Positions 31,882 through 45,535 are shown, numbered from the stretch's first letter. The stretch is DNA of 64,000 nucleotides from Lolium rigidum (GCF_022539505.1 NC_061512.1:150023962-150087961), one strand, 5' to 3'. Translations and numbers: made by a program. Notes: generated by a model from the letters alone, not told the origin.

Positions 31882-34800
31882 TGTAACATCCCAAGTTTTC
31901 AAAATTCAAAAACTTGCATGCATTCATATCATCTTTGCATTAGTTTGATCTCATAAAATAATAAGCACAATATGAAACAACTATAGCTTTAAAATCCTAG
32001 TGTAAAACTCTTATTTTTCCTACCATGCCATTTTGGCAAAAATCATGTACTATTTTGTCTAAGTCAAAGCCCTGAATTTTACAAAAAAATAGAAACTGGT
32101 TTGACCCCTTTTGGATTTCTAAAACAAAAGATATGAAGAAAACAGTAAAAAGAAAAGGAAAATGAAAAAAAAAAGAGAAACGGATCGGACCGGCCAAGAT
32201 GGGCCAGCCCGACCGCGACGGCCCAACGTGGCGGAAGACGCGGCCCGCGCCGAACCGCCTCTCCTCTCTCCCCTCCCTTTCCTTTTCTGTCACGGACAGG
32301 TGGGGCCCGCCCGTCAGCAGGGCCCACATGTCAGACGCGTCTTCTACCCTGGACGTGCCCGAGCCGGACTCCTCTGCCCCACGCCGCCCTAACCCTACCT
32401 GGCCCCACCTCGACGTCCGTGTCGTGAGGAGCACGCCCGCCCCCCCTATAAATACCGCCGCCACCCCCGCCTCCTTTTCCCCCACCCAGCTCCCGCCGCC
32501 GCGTCGCCAATCTACAGCGATTGCTCGCCGTAGTTGCAGCTAGCGCTGCCGCCTCCAGCCGCCCGCTGCCGCCGCTCTAGCCCGCCTCTGGCCTTACCGC
32601 GGTCACCAGGAGAACCGCGACGTCGCGCTGCCCCTCGTCGATGCCTCCACCGAGCCCGGGGACTCCCGCAACGCCGGCCACGCCACCGCCCGAGCCGCCC
32701 CGCCGCCATCTTCTCCGCCACCGGCCGGCAGTGGGCATCTCTCCCTTCTTATCCCCTTTCCTTTTTTTTATTTTTCGTTTTGTACCGTTGGATGTAGATC
32801 CCGTGGCTCAGATTAGGAGCCAACACCGAATCGGTATCAGCCAACCAGGATTCGCCACGTGTCTGCACAGTCAGCACGCTGGTCAATTTTGGTCAATTTC
32901 GTTCCAGATTCAAATTCAAATCTCAGATTTGTTGCACAACTTGTAAAATCGATATAAAATCAACCGCTGGGCCAAATTTTACAAACTTTATAGTCTTGGA
33001 AATCTTACAGTATGTACTACACGTTTATGTAATAATATGACATATGTACTGTGATAGATCTCGTGTTAAAATTCAAATAGGGAAATTGACTATAATACAC
33101 TATAAAAATTGTATAAAATAATCTACTGGCTCAAATTTTATAAATTTGTACTTTCTGGAATCCTCAGAACATGTACTCCAACTTGGTATAGGAGTTGTAC
33201 AACTTTGTTGCGTGCACAAACTTGTTTTAGTAAAATCTATTCAAGTCAGTAATTCGAGGATAATTCAAATTCGGTAAATCGTTTTCGAATAATTCCAATT
33301 GCCCTACTCTTGTGTTACTGTAGCCTATCCAGGCAGGTCGAATTCATATTTTTACAACACATAATGCTTGCTGTAGCTAATTAATAAGGTTGTATATGTA
33401 ATCTAATCGAGTATCTAAATCATTAATCGAGTATCTAATCTAAATCAAATTAAATTAAACCATAATTCATATTTTTACAACACATAATTCATATTTTTAC
33501 AACACATAATTCATATTTTTACAAACCATTAATCGAGTATCTAATCTAAATCAAATTAAATGTCCAGAATACTTTATTAACATTGCACTTATCAGAGAAC
33601 ACATAATGCAACACTTACACACCACCTCTCTTGTGAAGTCAAATTGTTGCATAGCATGCATGCATACATGTCTATGATTGTACATATCGAATGTTTGTTT
33701 ATTTTTGTTGTGCTTGTTTGAGTAGATCGTGGAGGAGATCAAGGTGGTGCTTGTGATTGCTGTGATTGTGCGGGTTGCTTTGATCAAGGCAAGTGACATT
33801 CAAATCCTACTATTTTAATTATACATTAGTGTTTTCGAAACTAGAATGCATGGTAGAGTTTTGTTTTCAAAAGTATGTTATGCTCATCAATCCTAGTAGT
33901 GTGTAGCCACCCTTGAACCATTGCTATTATTCTTAGTATGCCTAGCAATAACAAAATGCCACTGTTGTTTTTGATTGGTAAAGATTGTGAGTATTGAGTA
34001 TTAAAATTAACAACCTTAATGAATCACCTGGGTGGATTGTTTGAGTGGTGGGCGGCTGCTCAGGGCTCCGATCCCTGGGGATGGACCAGTGGACGGGTGG
34101 GTGCCTGAGAGTGCGCAGTTGAATAGTGGTTGCCCTAGACTGCACCTCTGGGTTTCACCAGGGGATCGTGCGGGGGTTTATTATCGGTAATGGTTTTAAG
34201 CCTGTGGGTTTCACTTGTGGATGGCCACCCAGGATTAAAGAGATTACTATGTCGTCCATGTTTTAGTTAGCTTCCAGTGCAGCCTTATGGTATTATGGGC
34301 TCTGCCGGGATTAAGTAAGTTGTGAGGTTAAACTTGTTGCTAGACATGATGATGTGGCTTGCAACCAAACGGGGACAGGTCTAGCTGGTTATGGTTGAAG
34401 CCTCCTTCTGAAAGATCTTGTCTCATTTCTTCTCTTGGGAAGGGTGGGTCGTAAGGTGAAAGTGCACAACCTCTCGAGAGTAAACCTAAGATCTTAGCCG
34501 TGTCCCCGGTTATGGACAATTTGAGCTTTCTAGGCAGGGAATGTACGGAAGAATCTCATCACCTTTTCTGAATAAGTTAAAATTTGAGTAGCAACTGTCG
34601 GATAGTACATGGGATATGTAACCATGATACTGTTTATGACATCATTATGAGTTTTAAAATGTTTTGTTATAAATAAAATGTAGGATAAAATTAGCTTTAT
34701 GCAAATTTGCCTAAACTCCACTTGCCAAATATCATGTAGATAGTCATGCCTAAAAATGCCACCATATAAGTGTCATTTGCCAGTACATCATTGTACTGAC

Positions 34801-35129
34801 CTCCATTCGTGGGGCTGCATATTCAAACATGCAGGATTTTCTGAGGAGAAGTACGTGGTAGGATCTCGAGTCGACATTCCAACATGACTGCCTGTGGCAC
34901 ATGAAGATGATGAAGGCTCATTGCTGATTTACTTTCCGCTGTGTTTATTCTGAGCTAGTCCATGTGACTATGCAAGTTGTAAGGTTTTATTGTACCCTCT
35001 GGATCAACGATGTGGTAATTTGATACTATTGCAATGATTACTATATTTTGTAATGTGTGTGCTATCAGTGATCCCGGGAATAGCACTATACATAGGTATC
35101 TTGCCTTTATTAAAAGGTAGGGTGCTACA
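31882..35129 (+). mobile_element. Element G: solo LTR, 3248 bp
   Basis: Runs from TGTAACATCCCAAGTTTTC to GGTAGGGTGCTACA with a 5-bp duplication ATGTA on both sides (31877-31881 and 35130-35134). It has no internal domain or second LTR, so it is an LTR-LTR recombination product. TATAAATA at 32447-32454 in a GC-rich setting marks the promoter. The GC-rich 32180-32750 part yields several overlapping ORFs with no family signature. 33421-33545 has a 21-bp microrepeat (CATAATTCATATTTTTACAA) repeated three times. Its TGTAACATCCC start is shared with the LTRs of element D. Confidence 0.93.
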
Positions 35130-37768
35130 ATGTACCCCCTAACCCTAAACTCTGTCTTAATTATATATGAAGTCAAGCATGATCGAAGAGAAGTATGGTT
35201 TTGGGTTTCAAACATGGAAATTTCAAAAACCTCCCAAAAGCTACATTTTAATTAGACTGTCTAGTTAATTAAGAAGGATCCAGGATTAATTACCTTTTCA
35301 TTGTCATGTTTTAAACTTGTTTAAATCTTGGTCAAATCTAGGATTTGACCAAGATTCAAATGGGCATAAAAATTCAGAAAATCGAAAGAATGAAAAACCA
35401 AAGCACATAGCCTTCTTATGTCATATAGTAAGCATTCAAATTGATAAACATGGTCTAGACATATTCAAACCAGAAAAATCATGTATCTACCCCTAACCCT
35501 AAACTCTGTACGTCTTATGAAGTCAAGCATGAACAGAAGGGTTTTGGGGTTCAAACATGGTAAATTCAAGAACCTCCCAAAAGCTTCATTTTAGAGTGAC
35601 TAAGAGAAGGATCCAGACTTAATTACCTTTTCATTTTCACATGTTAAACTTGTTTAAATCTTGCTCAAACCTAGGATTTTACCAAGATTCAAATGGGCAT
35701 GAAAATCAAAAAATGAAATACCAATGCACATAGTCCTCTTATGTCATATAGTAAGCATTCAACAAGTTGATAAACAAGGTCTAGACATATTCTAACCAGA
35801 CAAATCATGTATCTACCCCCTACCGACCCTAAACTTCGTCTTATGAAGTCAAGCATGAAGAGAAGTGGTTTTGGGTTTCAAACATGGAAATTTCAAAAAC
35901 CCTCCCAAAAGCTTCATTTTAGAGCGACTAAGAAGGATCGATGCTTACCTTTTCATTTTCATGTTTTAAACTTATTTAAATCTTGGTCAAACCTTGGATT
36001 TCACCAAGATTCAAATGGGCACAAAAATTCAGACAAAAAATCTAAAGAATGAAAAACCAAAGCACATATATAGCCTTCTTAATTATGTCATATAGTAAAA
36101 CATTCAAGTTGATAAACAAGGTCTAGACATATATATATATATATATATTCAAACCAGAAAAATCATGTGTATATGTACCCCTAACCCTAAACTCTGTCTT
36201 ATGAAGTCAATCATGAAGAGAAGTGGTTTTCAGTTTCAAACATGGAAATTTCAAGACGTCCCAAAAGCTTCATTTTAGAGTGACTAAGAAGGATCCTGGC
36301 TTACATTTTCATTTTCATGTTTGAAACTTGTTTAAATCTTGGTCAAACCTAGGATTTGCCAAGAATCAAATGGGCATAAAATTCTAAAAAAAAATAGAAA
36401 AATGAAAAACAAAAGCACATAGTCTTCTAATGTCATATAGTAAGCATTCAAGTTGATAAACAAGGTTTAGACATATTCAAACCATACAAATCATGTATCT
36501 TCCCCCTATCGACCCTAAACTTTGTCTTATGAAGTCAAGCATGAAGAGAAGTGGTGGTTTTTGGTTTCAAACATGGAAATTTCAAAAACCTCCCAAAAGC
36601 ACATAGTCTTCCTATGTCATATAGTAAGAATTCAAGATAGTCTTCCTATGTCATGTAGTAAGCATTAAAGATAGTCTTCCTATGTCATGTATCTACCCCC
36701 TAACCCTAAACTTTGTATTATGTAGTCAAGCATGAAGAGAAGTGGTTTTGGGTTTCAAATATAGAAATTTCAAAAACCTATCAAAAGCTTCATTTTAGAG
36801 TGACTGACTAAGAAGGATCCATGCTTACCTTTTCATTTTCATATTTTAAACTTGTTTAAATCATCGTCAACCTAGGATTTGACCAAGATTTAAATGGGCA
36901 TAAAATTAAAAAAATGGAAAAATGAAAAACAAAAGCACATAGTCTTCTTATGTCACATATATATCTATAGTAAGCATTCAAAAGTTGATAAACAAGGTCT
37001 AGACATATTCAAATAAGACAAATCATGTATCTACCCCTAAACCTAAACTCTGTCTTATGAAGTCCAGCATGAAGAGAAGTGTGGTTTTTGGTTTCAAACA
37101 TGGAAATTTCAAAAACCTCCCAAAAGCTTCATTTTAGAGTGACTAAGAAGGATCCATGCTTACCTTTTCATTTTCATGTTTTAAACTTATTTAAATCTTG
37201 GTCAAACCTAGGATTTGACCAATATTCAAATGGGCATAATAATTCAGACAAAAAATCTAAAGAATGAAAAACCAAATCACATAGCCTTCTTAATTATGTC
37301 ATATAGTAAACATTCGAGTTGATAAACAAGGTCTAGACATATTCAATCCAGAAAAATCATGTGTATATCTAGCCCTAACCCTAAACTCCGTCTTATTATG
37401 AAGTCAATCATGAAGAGAAATGGTTTTGGGTTTCAAACATGGAAATTTCAAGAACGTCCCAAAAGCATCATATATTTTAGAGTGACTGAGAAGGATCCTG
37501 GCTTACGTTTTCATTTTCATGATTGAAACTTGTTTAAATCTTGGTCAAACCTAGGATTTGACCAGAATCAAATGGGCATAAAATTCTAAAAAAATAGAAA
37601 AATGAAAAACAAAAGCACATGGTCTACTTATGTCATATAGTAAGCATTCAAGTTGATAAACAAGGTTTAGACATATTCAAACCAGACAAATCATGTACCT
37701 ACCCCCTAACCCTAAACTCGGTCTTATGAAGTCTAGCATGAAGAGAAGTCGTTTTTGGTTTCAAACGT
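35130..37768 (+). repeat. Satellite J, main block (about 8 monomers)
   Basis: Landmarks GTCAAGCATGAAGAGAAG occur at about 35169, 35521, 35850, 36207, 36533, 36727, 37064, 37402 and 37732: eight spacings, seven of 326-357 bp and one shortened monomer of 194 bp. The short one has a local triplication of TAGTCTTCCTATGTCAT (36605-36690). An (AT)n tract sits at 36127-36148. Short recurring ORFs (for example 35807-36052 and 37079-37267) are translations of the repeat and not genes. Confidence 0.92.
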
Positions 37769-38363
37769 TTAAGCCAAAAGCCCCATTTCAAATATTTCAA
37801 ACTTATTCAAATTTGGTTCAAATTTGAAAGACATAGAAGTTATAGTACACATAGTGCATACATGTTCACACATACTGCACTAGATGCTAACCCTATAGTT
37901 TGAGGCCATTGGATGAGGTCGAAAAATTCTTGGATTAAATGGGGTTGTTCGAACCCCGTAGTGGGATTTTTTTGAACCTTGATTTGTAGAACTAGGCAAA
38001 ACCCTAGTTTAACCTATTTAATTATAGATTCGTAGGTCGATTTTCTACCTTTTTATTATTACTATGCAGCACATGTGTGTTTGCCCGTCGAGCGAAACTC
38101 GGAGGAAGAGGGATCACTCGTAAGGAGAGAAGAAGGGAGAGAATTATGGTGTCTTCCCTTTTTCGGGTGATGATGTTGACTGTTGTGCAGGTTTTGTCAG
38201 TGAGCAGGAGGTGCGAGCGAGCGAGCGAGTCGAGCGAGGCCGAGAATGAGAGAGTTTTTTTTGTGAGAGGGACAACCGAAGGATCCAGAAGGACCCACAG
38301 ACTCCCAATACGCATCCTGATGCGTCTTCTCTTGACAAAGAAAATGGCTGGGAGTTTGCGTAC
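37769..38363. other. Unique spacer left of element C
   Basis: Satellite J ends near 37768. 37790-38040 is AT-rich. 38080-38360 is more GC-rich with a GCGAGCGAGCGAGTCGAGCG simple repeat. ORFs on both strands run into the LTR of element C and are not supported. Confidence 0.5.
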
Positions 38364-39979
38364 TGATACGTCTCCGACGTATCGATAATTTCTTATGTTC
38401 CATGCCACATTATTGATGATATCTACATGTTTTATACATACTTTATGTCATATTTATGCGTTTTCCGGAACTAACCTATTGACGAGATGCCGAAGTGCCA
38501 GTTCCTGTTTTCTGCTGTTTTTGGTTCCAGAAATCCTAGTAAGGAAATATTCTCGGAATCGGACGAAATCAACGCCCAGAGTCTTGGAATTGGACGAAGC
38601 TTCCAGAACACCAGAGAGCCGCCAGAGGAGGGCCCTGTGGGCCCCAGACGACAGGGTGGCGCGGCCCAGGCCTTGGCCGCGCCCCCCTAGTGTGTCGTCG
38701 CCTCGTCGACCCTCCGACTCCGCCTCTTCGCCTATATAAAGGTCCCTGGCCTAAAAACCTCAACACGTTCGACGAAACCGAAGAAAACCTTCCGGAGCCG
38801 CCGCCATCGTGAAGCCAAGATCCGGGGACAGGAGTCTCCGTTCCGGCACGCCGCCGGGACGGGAAGTGCCCCGGAAGGCTCCTCCATCGACACCACCGCC
38901 ATCTTCATCAACGCTGCTGTCTCCCATGAGGAGGGAGTAGTTCTCCATCGAGGCTCGGGGCTGTACCGGTAGCTATGTGGTTAATCTCTCTCCTATGTAC
39001 TTCAATACAATAATCTCATGAGCTGCCTTACATGATTGAGATTCATATGATGATGCTTGTAATCTAGATGTCATTGTGCTAGTCAAGTGTATTTTACTTA
39101 TGTGATCTCCGGAGACTCCTTGTCCCACATGTGTAAAGGTGACAGTGTGTGCACCGTGTGGGTCTCTTAGGCTATATTTCACGGAATACTTATTCACTGT
39201 TATGAATGGCATAGTGAAGTGCTTATTTATATCCCTTTATGATTGCAATGTGTTTTGTATCACAATTTATCTGTGTGCTACTCTAGTGATGTTATTAAAG
39301 TAGTTTATTCCTCCTTCACGGTGTAATGGTGACAGTGTGTGCATCGTGTAGTACATGGCGTAGGCTATGATTGTGATCTCTTGTACATTATGAAGTTAAC
39401 TATTGCTATGATAGTATTGATGTGATCTATTCCTCCTTTTGTACTGTGAAGGTGACAGTGTGCATGCTATGTTAGTACTTGGTTTGGTTATGTTGATATG
39501 TCATGCACTCTAAGGTTATTTAAACATGAACATCGAATATTGTGGAGCTTGTTAACTCCGGCATTAAGGGTTCGTGTAATCCTACACAGTTAGTGGTGTT
39601 CATCATCCAACAAGAGGGTGTAGATTCTAGCATCTATCTATTTATTCTGTTATGTGATCAATGTTGAGAGTGTCCACTAGTGAAAGTAGGATCCCTAGGC
39701 CTTGTTCCCAAATACTGCTATCACTGCTTGTTTACTGTTTTACTGCATCTGTACTTCCTACAATATTACCACCATCAACTGCACGCCAGCAAGCACTTTT
39801 CTGGCGCAGTTACTACTGCTATACTTATTCATACCACCCGTATTTCACTATCTCTTCGCCGAACTAGTGCACCTATTAGGTGTGTTGGGGACACAAGAGA
39901 CTTCTTGCTTTGTGGTTGCAGGGTTGCATGAGAGGGATATCTTTGACCTCTTCCTCCCTGAGTTCGATAAACCTTGGGT
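38364..39979 (+). repeat. 5' LTR of element C, first part
   Basis: Starts TGATACGTCTCCGACG; TATATAAA at 38733-38740. Cut at 39979 by element D; the rest is at 53653-53745. Confidence 0.92.
39975..39979. other. Target duplication of element D (left)
   Basis: TGGGT, repeated at 53648-53652. The uninterrupted version AACCTTGGGTGATCCAC is present in the 3' LTR of element C at about 58752, which confirms the junction. Confidence 0.95.
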
Positions 39980-42900
39980 TGAAGCGATCCGACCCGGTAC
40001 GGGTTGAATCTCTGTGCTTAATAGTGCTAGTCCCTGGATCAATCGCTAGCACACACAGTTTAAGATGTCATACCATGAAACAAAGGTCTTTATTACATCG
40101 CATGATCCAAAAATTACATAATAACTTACAAATTGCATAGCACAAGGCTAGCTCAATATCAGAGTTCACAACGAACCATAACAGCATGGAGTCCTTTGTC
40201 TTCATGTGCCACAGGCGAGCATGTTGAGTATAGACTCGTAACCCTAACCATCGAACCTCACTCGTTCATCGGAATATCTGCAACATAAAACGTTGCAGCC
40301 ACGCAGGATCAATACATTTGGAATTGTATTGGCAAGTATCGCTAGAGACTTATAACAAATCTATCAAGTACATTTTCAAGGCGAGGGTTCAAACTTTTAT
40401 TTTATTTTGCACAAAGCAATCATAGTATCGTCCTAGTTTTATTCCAGCAATTTTAATCTCCGAACTCCTATAGTGCACATGCGAGTAGGTCAAGCTCAGG
40501 GCCCCTACCATGCTAATCTCCTTTTCTTCATTGCACATGTCAGTAAGTCAGGCTCAATGCCCTTGCCATGCCAATCTCCATTCCACTAGTGTACATGTCA
40601 GCAAGTCAGGCTCAATACCCTTACCATGCCACCACCAGTGTACATGTCAGTAAGTCAGGATCAACGCCCTTACCATGCCACTCACTACCGGTGTACATGT
40701 CGATAAGTCGGGCTCAATACCCTTACCATGCCACCACCGGTGTACATGTCGATAAGTCAGGCTCAACGCCCTTACCATGCCACTCACTACCGGTTTACAT
40801 GTCGGTAAGTCGGGCTCAACGCCCTTACCATGTCACCCTCCCATCAACTAGTGTACATGTCGGTAAGTCGGGCTTTACGCCCTTACCATGTCGGTCGACC
40901 TACAACCTTCTCAAGTACTATTCATATCCGCCCCAATTCACCCAATTGTTATTTTGTCGACTAAAACTAACATTTCAACTAATACATACCCATGACATGA
41001 TATTCCACCCACTTATAAAGTAAGCATATCCAAGCAATCAAACATAGGTTGACGACAAATGAATTCAATCTTAATACACATATGGCTATTCTATGCGGGT
41101 TTCATAGCAATAGCACACAATCCATCAATAACAAGTCTACGCATTCACTTATCCTAGAATCATAATAAATATATATGAAAGCAATAGATATGTCATATTC
41201 AAAAGTTCAACTTGCCTTATTTGTCGTTGGCGTTCGCGCTCTTCTTGCAAGAACAGGTGTTACACTCCACACGATCTAGGTGATAAAATAATCACAATAA
41301 ATATCTAGAGAGCACAAACAGAGAAAACACATAACAAAATAATGCATGCATACTCTCAAAATAACTTAGGTTCGAAACTAGTTTATAAGAATTTGTTTAT
41401 TCAATAGGAATTTCAAAAAGGCATTTTAATACAAACTGTGAACTTATGCATAAAATAATTTTGAAAATCACAAATAAGTATTCTAGTGTATGGGAGATTT
41501 CTTTATATTTAATTTTCGACTAGAATCAACTTAAGATCATTTATATAATTTAAAATATAGTGTAAATACTATAAACAATATTATTAATTTGAAAAATCCT
41601 TAGGTTACGTGAAATCTCAAATTAACAGTACCAAGTTGTGCTTATCATTTTTCTGAATCCAACGCTATATTATTTGCTAAAATCCGAGTTACGAAAATAT
41701 ATTTATGATTTTTAAAAGATTAAACATTTCGCGGACTTTTAATAATTTTGTCCGAAAAATTGTCAGAAAAAGTTTCTCGGATGGAGAAACTCTCTACACG
41801 AAAGTTGCAGAGAATTCAATTACGAACTCAATGCAAAAGGAATCATCTAAAACGGAGCTATAGATTATTTGATATGAAATTTTAAAGTTAGATATGAGCT
41901 AGGAGCTAGTACAACTCGAACCGATCGATCCATAGCTGAATGTACAGCTTCCTTTAATTGGGCTAACCTGAATGCTCAGATTTAGATCTAATGGACAATA
42001 ATGGATCTGACTATATGTAATCTAAACTGTATGTTTTCAGACTAGTCACAATTGAATTACCGGTTCGTTACCTACGAAGAAATAGCCGCAACTATGCAGG
42101 CATTGAGGCTGAAGACGATGGTAGCCTAGCCGGAGCGGGCAACCGGCTCACGTCCATGACGGCGTCGATAATCTGGTGCATCCGTAGGCGATTGAGTGAA
42201 CGAAGGTGTGCAGAACGATGGGGTGAAGACCATAGCATGGAGTACAAGCTATAGCAGCGAGGATAAGTGGCTGGAGTTGCGTACGAAGTGGCGGCGGCGT
42301 CGATTGTCGTCATGAACAGGTTCAGCTGCACTATTCAGACAAAGAAGAGCCTAAGAAGATGCACCGGAACGAGAGAAATCGAATGATAGCAGAAACGAGC
42401 GGCGAGGTCACCTTAATTCGCCGGAATCAACAAATTACGGCAGCGGCGACGAGATACTCCGGCGAGAAACTTGCGCAGCCTGGCGGCGCCAAGTCTAGCG
42501 TTTTTAGAGGGCAAAAGTAGAAGAGGTTGTGGAGTATTTATAGATGAATTTTCGTGCAAAAGAAGCTCCGAATTAGAGGGGAAATCAGAGAGATTTTCGC
42601 GAGTTCGTTCGTAGTAACAAACACGCAGCGCGTATATGAGGTAGAAGATGCTTCGGTGGGTCCCATCAGATATAGAGAAAAAAAAGAAAAAAGTGAAACA
42701 GAGTGCAACGCGGGGCTGCTCGTGGCTGATGGCCGCGTACACGTGCGCGGTTCCGACTTAGCCTGCCCGTTCGGTGGGTCTCTTATTTTTATTTTCTCTA
42801 TTCTTTTTCTTCTCTTTTCTATCCTAATTACTGATTCAGTTTCAGGTCTTTAAACTGATTGAAAAGTCACGACAAATTTGTAAAAATCCCAGTACATTAC

Positions 42901-43482
42901 CGGACATTATGGAGCACTGTTCCAGTCCAACAATCACATGGATGTATATATTTTGTGCATTTGGTTTACTAAACTGTTAGCAAGACTAGATATAACAATT
43001 GATTTTTGTGCAAGGAAAACAAGGAACATAATTTGGATTTATTGAAATCGAGCGATTAAAATATTTTCCGAAACTGAAACCTTTCGTACGTTTTATTTCA
43101 AACATGGATTTAAATATTGTAGTCGGAAACGACTCAAATAATTTTATAAAACTAATATTGGTCAGAACCAAATTACAAAAATATTATTGTGCATATAGCG
43201 CTTTATATGGCTACTTGGGCATTGATATTTCAAAATAAGGTTTGGGCCTTTTGTCTCAAAATAAAATCTTATGTGATTTCAAAACCATGAAATAGAACTA
43301 GGTTTGGTTTGGAAATATTTTGAAAGCTAATCTTTGTGAAAACTTATTTTGGAAAGGGCTTTTAAATAAAACTCTATTTTTTTAAAATTCTTATGAAATT
43401 ACAACAAAGACAAACAATTCAATCAACTAAATTTATTTATTATTTTACTTTTTAAAATTTAGAAAAAATTTGGGATGTTACA
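39980..43482 (-). repeat. 3' LTR of element D
   Basis: 3503 bp. Minus-strand TATAAATA at 42535-42542 sits 5' of GC-rich leader sequence. Contains the CATGTCAGTAAGTCAGGCTC minisatellite (40490-40890). Short ORFs such as 42092-42331 and 42413-42742 are identical in the other LTR and are not independent genes. Confidence 0.92.
40490..40890. repeat. Minisatellite in element D 3' LTR (49/54-bp alternating unit)
   Basis: About eight units with core ACATGTCAGTAAGTCAGGCT then CAACGCCCTTACCATGCCAC. From about 40687 on, CAG in the core is replaced by CGG or CGA, unlike the matching array in the other LTR. Confidence 0.85.
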
Positions 43483-44971
43483 GACTACCACCCTTAAAAG
43501 GAATCGCGTCCCCGAGATTCGAAAAAGGCTAGAAAGAAAGATGGGTTTGGGATATGTTGGGGTGGGCTACCACCCTTAAAAGAAAATTTTGTAGGCAGTC
43601 TTATGTCTTGGGTTCAGGCTAAGCTTATCTTGGGTGTGACTTAGCACATCCTAGGATATGACTTTACACCAGGTCATCTTTGAGCGACATCTATGGCTTC
43701 TAAGTTAATATCTAATAGGTTGTTGTTTATTCTTAGGTTTTTCCTCATGGTTAGGCTTCTAATCCCTATGGGCTGGTGGTTGAACTACTTTTGACACTTC
43801 GGGGTCACTCTTCGGGTCAATCAGGAGACCAAAAATGAGAGGACTTCACGACATCCTTCATCCTCTTACTTGTTAGTGTCATCTACGGTCTTCCACTATC
43901 TTCATCTTGTAGTTGGATGTTCATTCTCATTGTAGTCCTACGCTTGGCAGCACTTGCCTGCTATAAGGGTATACTATTTATTCACCCTATGGTTCAGGCT
44001 TATCAACGACGTCTCTCTTGTAGGTACAACTCTCTAGATTCGCAAAGTCAGCATTACGAGAGCGAATAATAAAAGTAGTAGGAATGGTGATCAATCCATC
44101 CTGCACCCAGATCATTACTTCGCAGTTGATTTACTGAATCTCGAATTCTAACACTTTGTCAACCTTACAAGTTTGATAAAAAAAATCCATGGAGAATTGA
44201 AACTATTTTGAAAACATTTCTATCGATCCTTAACTAGGGTTTTGCGTATCTCACACTCTTCGTTTCTTCATCTTGATAAGGAACATCAAGGTTGGTTTTG
44301 CTAAGATTGTCTTCATGACGATTTGTCAAGAAAACACTTGTTGGGTTGAGTATAGATGAGAATAGATGGAAAAGATCTAAAGAGAATTCCTACCCTCAAA
44401 AACAGCAGATCAAGGAAATTCATTTTACAAACAAAACCTACCAAGCATTCATCACATCAAGAAAACTAGTTCAAACACACACAAAAATCTAGTATGGTCA
44501 TACCACAAGTTAGTATGATCATAACGCTATTGCAATATCGTTGGTGTAATAAGTGGTGGTCTATTCTATTTCTGGCTTCCATGCTTCAACTTCTTCTACT
44601 GTTATGATGTATCTTTGGAGTTGTCAAGGATGCATCGAGGTATTCTCCAAGTTCTTCGTTGGCCTTTCATGAAGTTGCACCATGCTGAGTCGAATAACAA
44701 CATATGAAGCATCGGTCTTCACACTTAAGGGACATGGTCATCGGACATGGTCATCATCAGTCCTTCCTTGATAGATTTCAAGAGTTAGGCCATCTAAGGT
44801 AAAGGGAATTTTTTTTTTGAAGATGAAGCAGATGAGAATACAAGAAGTTCAAAATGCAAGATCTTTTCAATAAAAACTGAACTAGATAAAATTTGCATCC
44901 TAAGGTCTTCCTATTACTATTCCAAACCTAGGGTCACGAACCTACAGTCAACACAATGCTCTGATACCATC
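43483..44971 (-). other. Internal domain of element D
   Basis: 1.5 kb without coding capacity. Next to the 3' LTR the minus strand reads CTTTTAAGGGTGGTAGTC, the likely polypurine tract; next to the 5' LTR is the PBS. Confidence 0.75.
44958..44969 (-). promoter_or_regulatory. Primer binding site of element D (initiator tRNA-Met)
   Basis: Minus strand TGGTATCAGAGC two bases after the LTR terminus, the standard complement of the plant initiator tRNA-Met 3' end. Confidence 0.92.
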
Positions 44972-45344
44972 TGAAGCGATCCAACCCGGTACGGGTTGAA
45001 TCTCTGTGCTTAATAGTGCTAGTCCCTGGATCAATCGCTAGCACACACAGTTTAAGATGTAATACCAAGAAACAAAGGTCTTTATTACATCGCATGATCC
45101 AAAAATTACATAATAACTTACAAATTGCATAGCACAAGGCTAGCTCAATATCAGAGTTCACAACGAACCATAACAGCATGGAGTCCTTTGTCTTCATGTG
45201 CCACAGGCGAGCATGTTGAGTATAGACTCGTAACCCTAACCATCGAACCTCACTCGTTCATCGGAATATCTGCAACATAAAACGTTGCAGCCACGCAGGA
45301 TCAATACATTTGAAATTGTATTGGCACTAGTAGGAAAAGCCTCA

Positions 45345-45535
45345 TCAGTGGCGCACGAAAATTTGATTCTGTGGCGCACGGGTGGTGCGCCACAGAAACG
45401 TCGCCACAAAAATAAGCTTTCTGTGGCGCACCTGATCGTGCGCCACAAAAATAAGGTTTACGTGGCGCACTTGTTCTTAGATGCGCCACGGAAAAGGGTG
45501 CGCCACAGAATTGCTTCTTAGTGCGCCACGAGAAT
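45345..45535. repeat. Left subterminal repeats of element E
   Basis: Five or more GTGGCGCAC / GTGCGCCAC motifs, mostly in facing pairs separated by 4-15 bases. These are likely transposase binding sites by analogy with other CACTA elements. Confidence 0.75.

Noticed and set aside
32162..32797. Several GC-rich ORFs on both strands
   Set aside because: They surround the TATAAATA promoter of solo LTR G and have no motif; typical of GC-rich LTR leaders.
30366..37768. Possible CRISPR array because of regular repeats
   Set aside because: Monomers of about 330 bp repeat along their whole length, with no unique spacers, in a plant genome.
38077..38388. 103-codon ORF with many Arg residues
   Set aside because: Runs into the LTR of element C and comes from a GCGA simple repeat.
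40568..41023. 151-codon ORF with repeated peptide, again at 50726-51181
   Set aside because: It is the translated minisatellite of the element D LTR; unit lengths 49/54 do not keep a frame by design.
43483..44971. Possible gag fragment in the core of element D
   Set aside because: All six frames are broken at short intervals and show no gag or zinc-knuckle motif.
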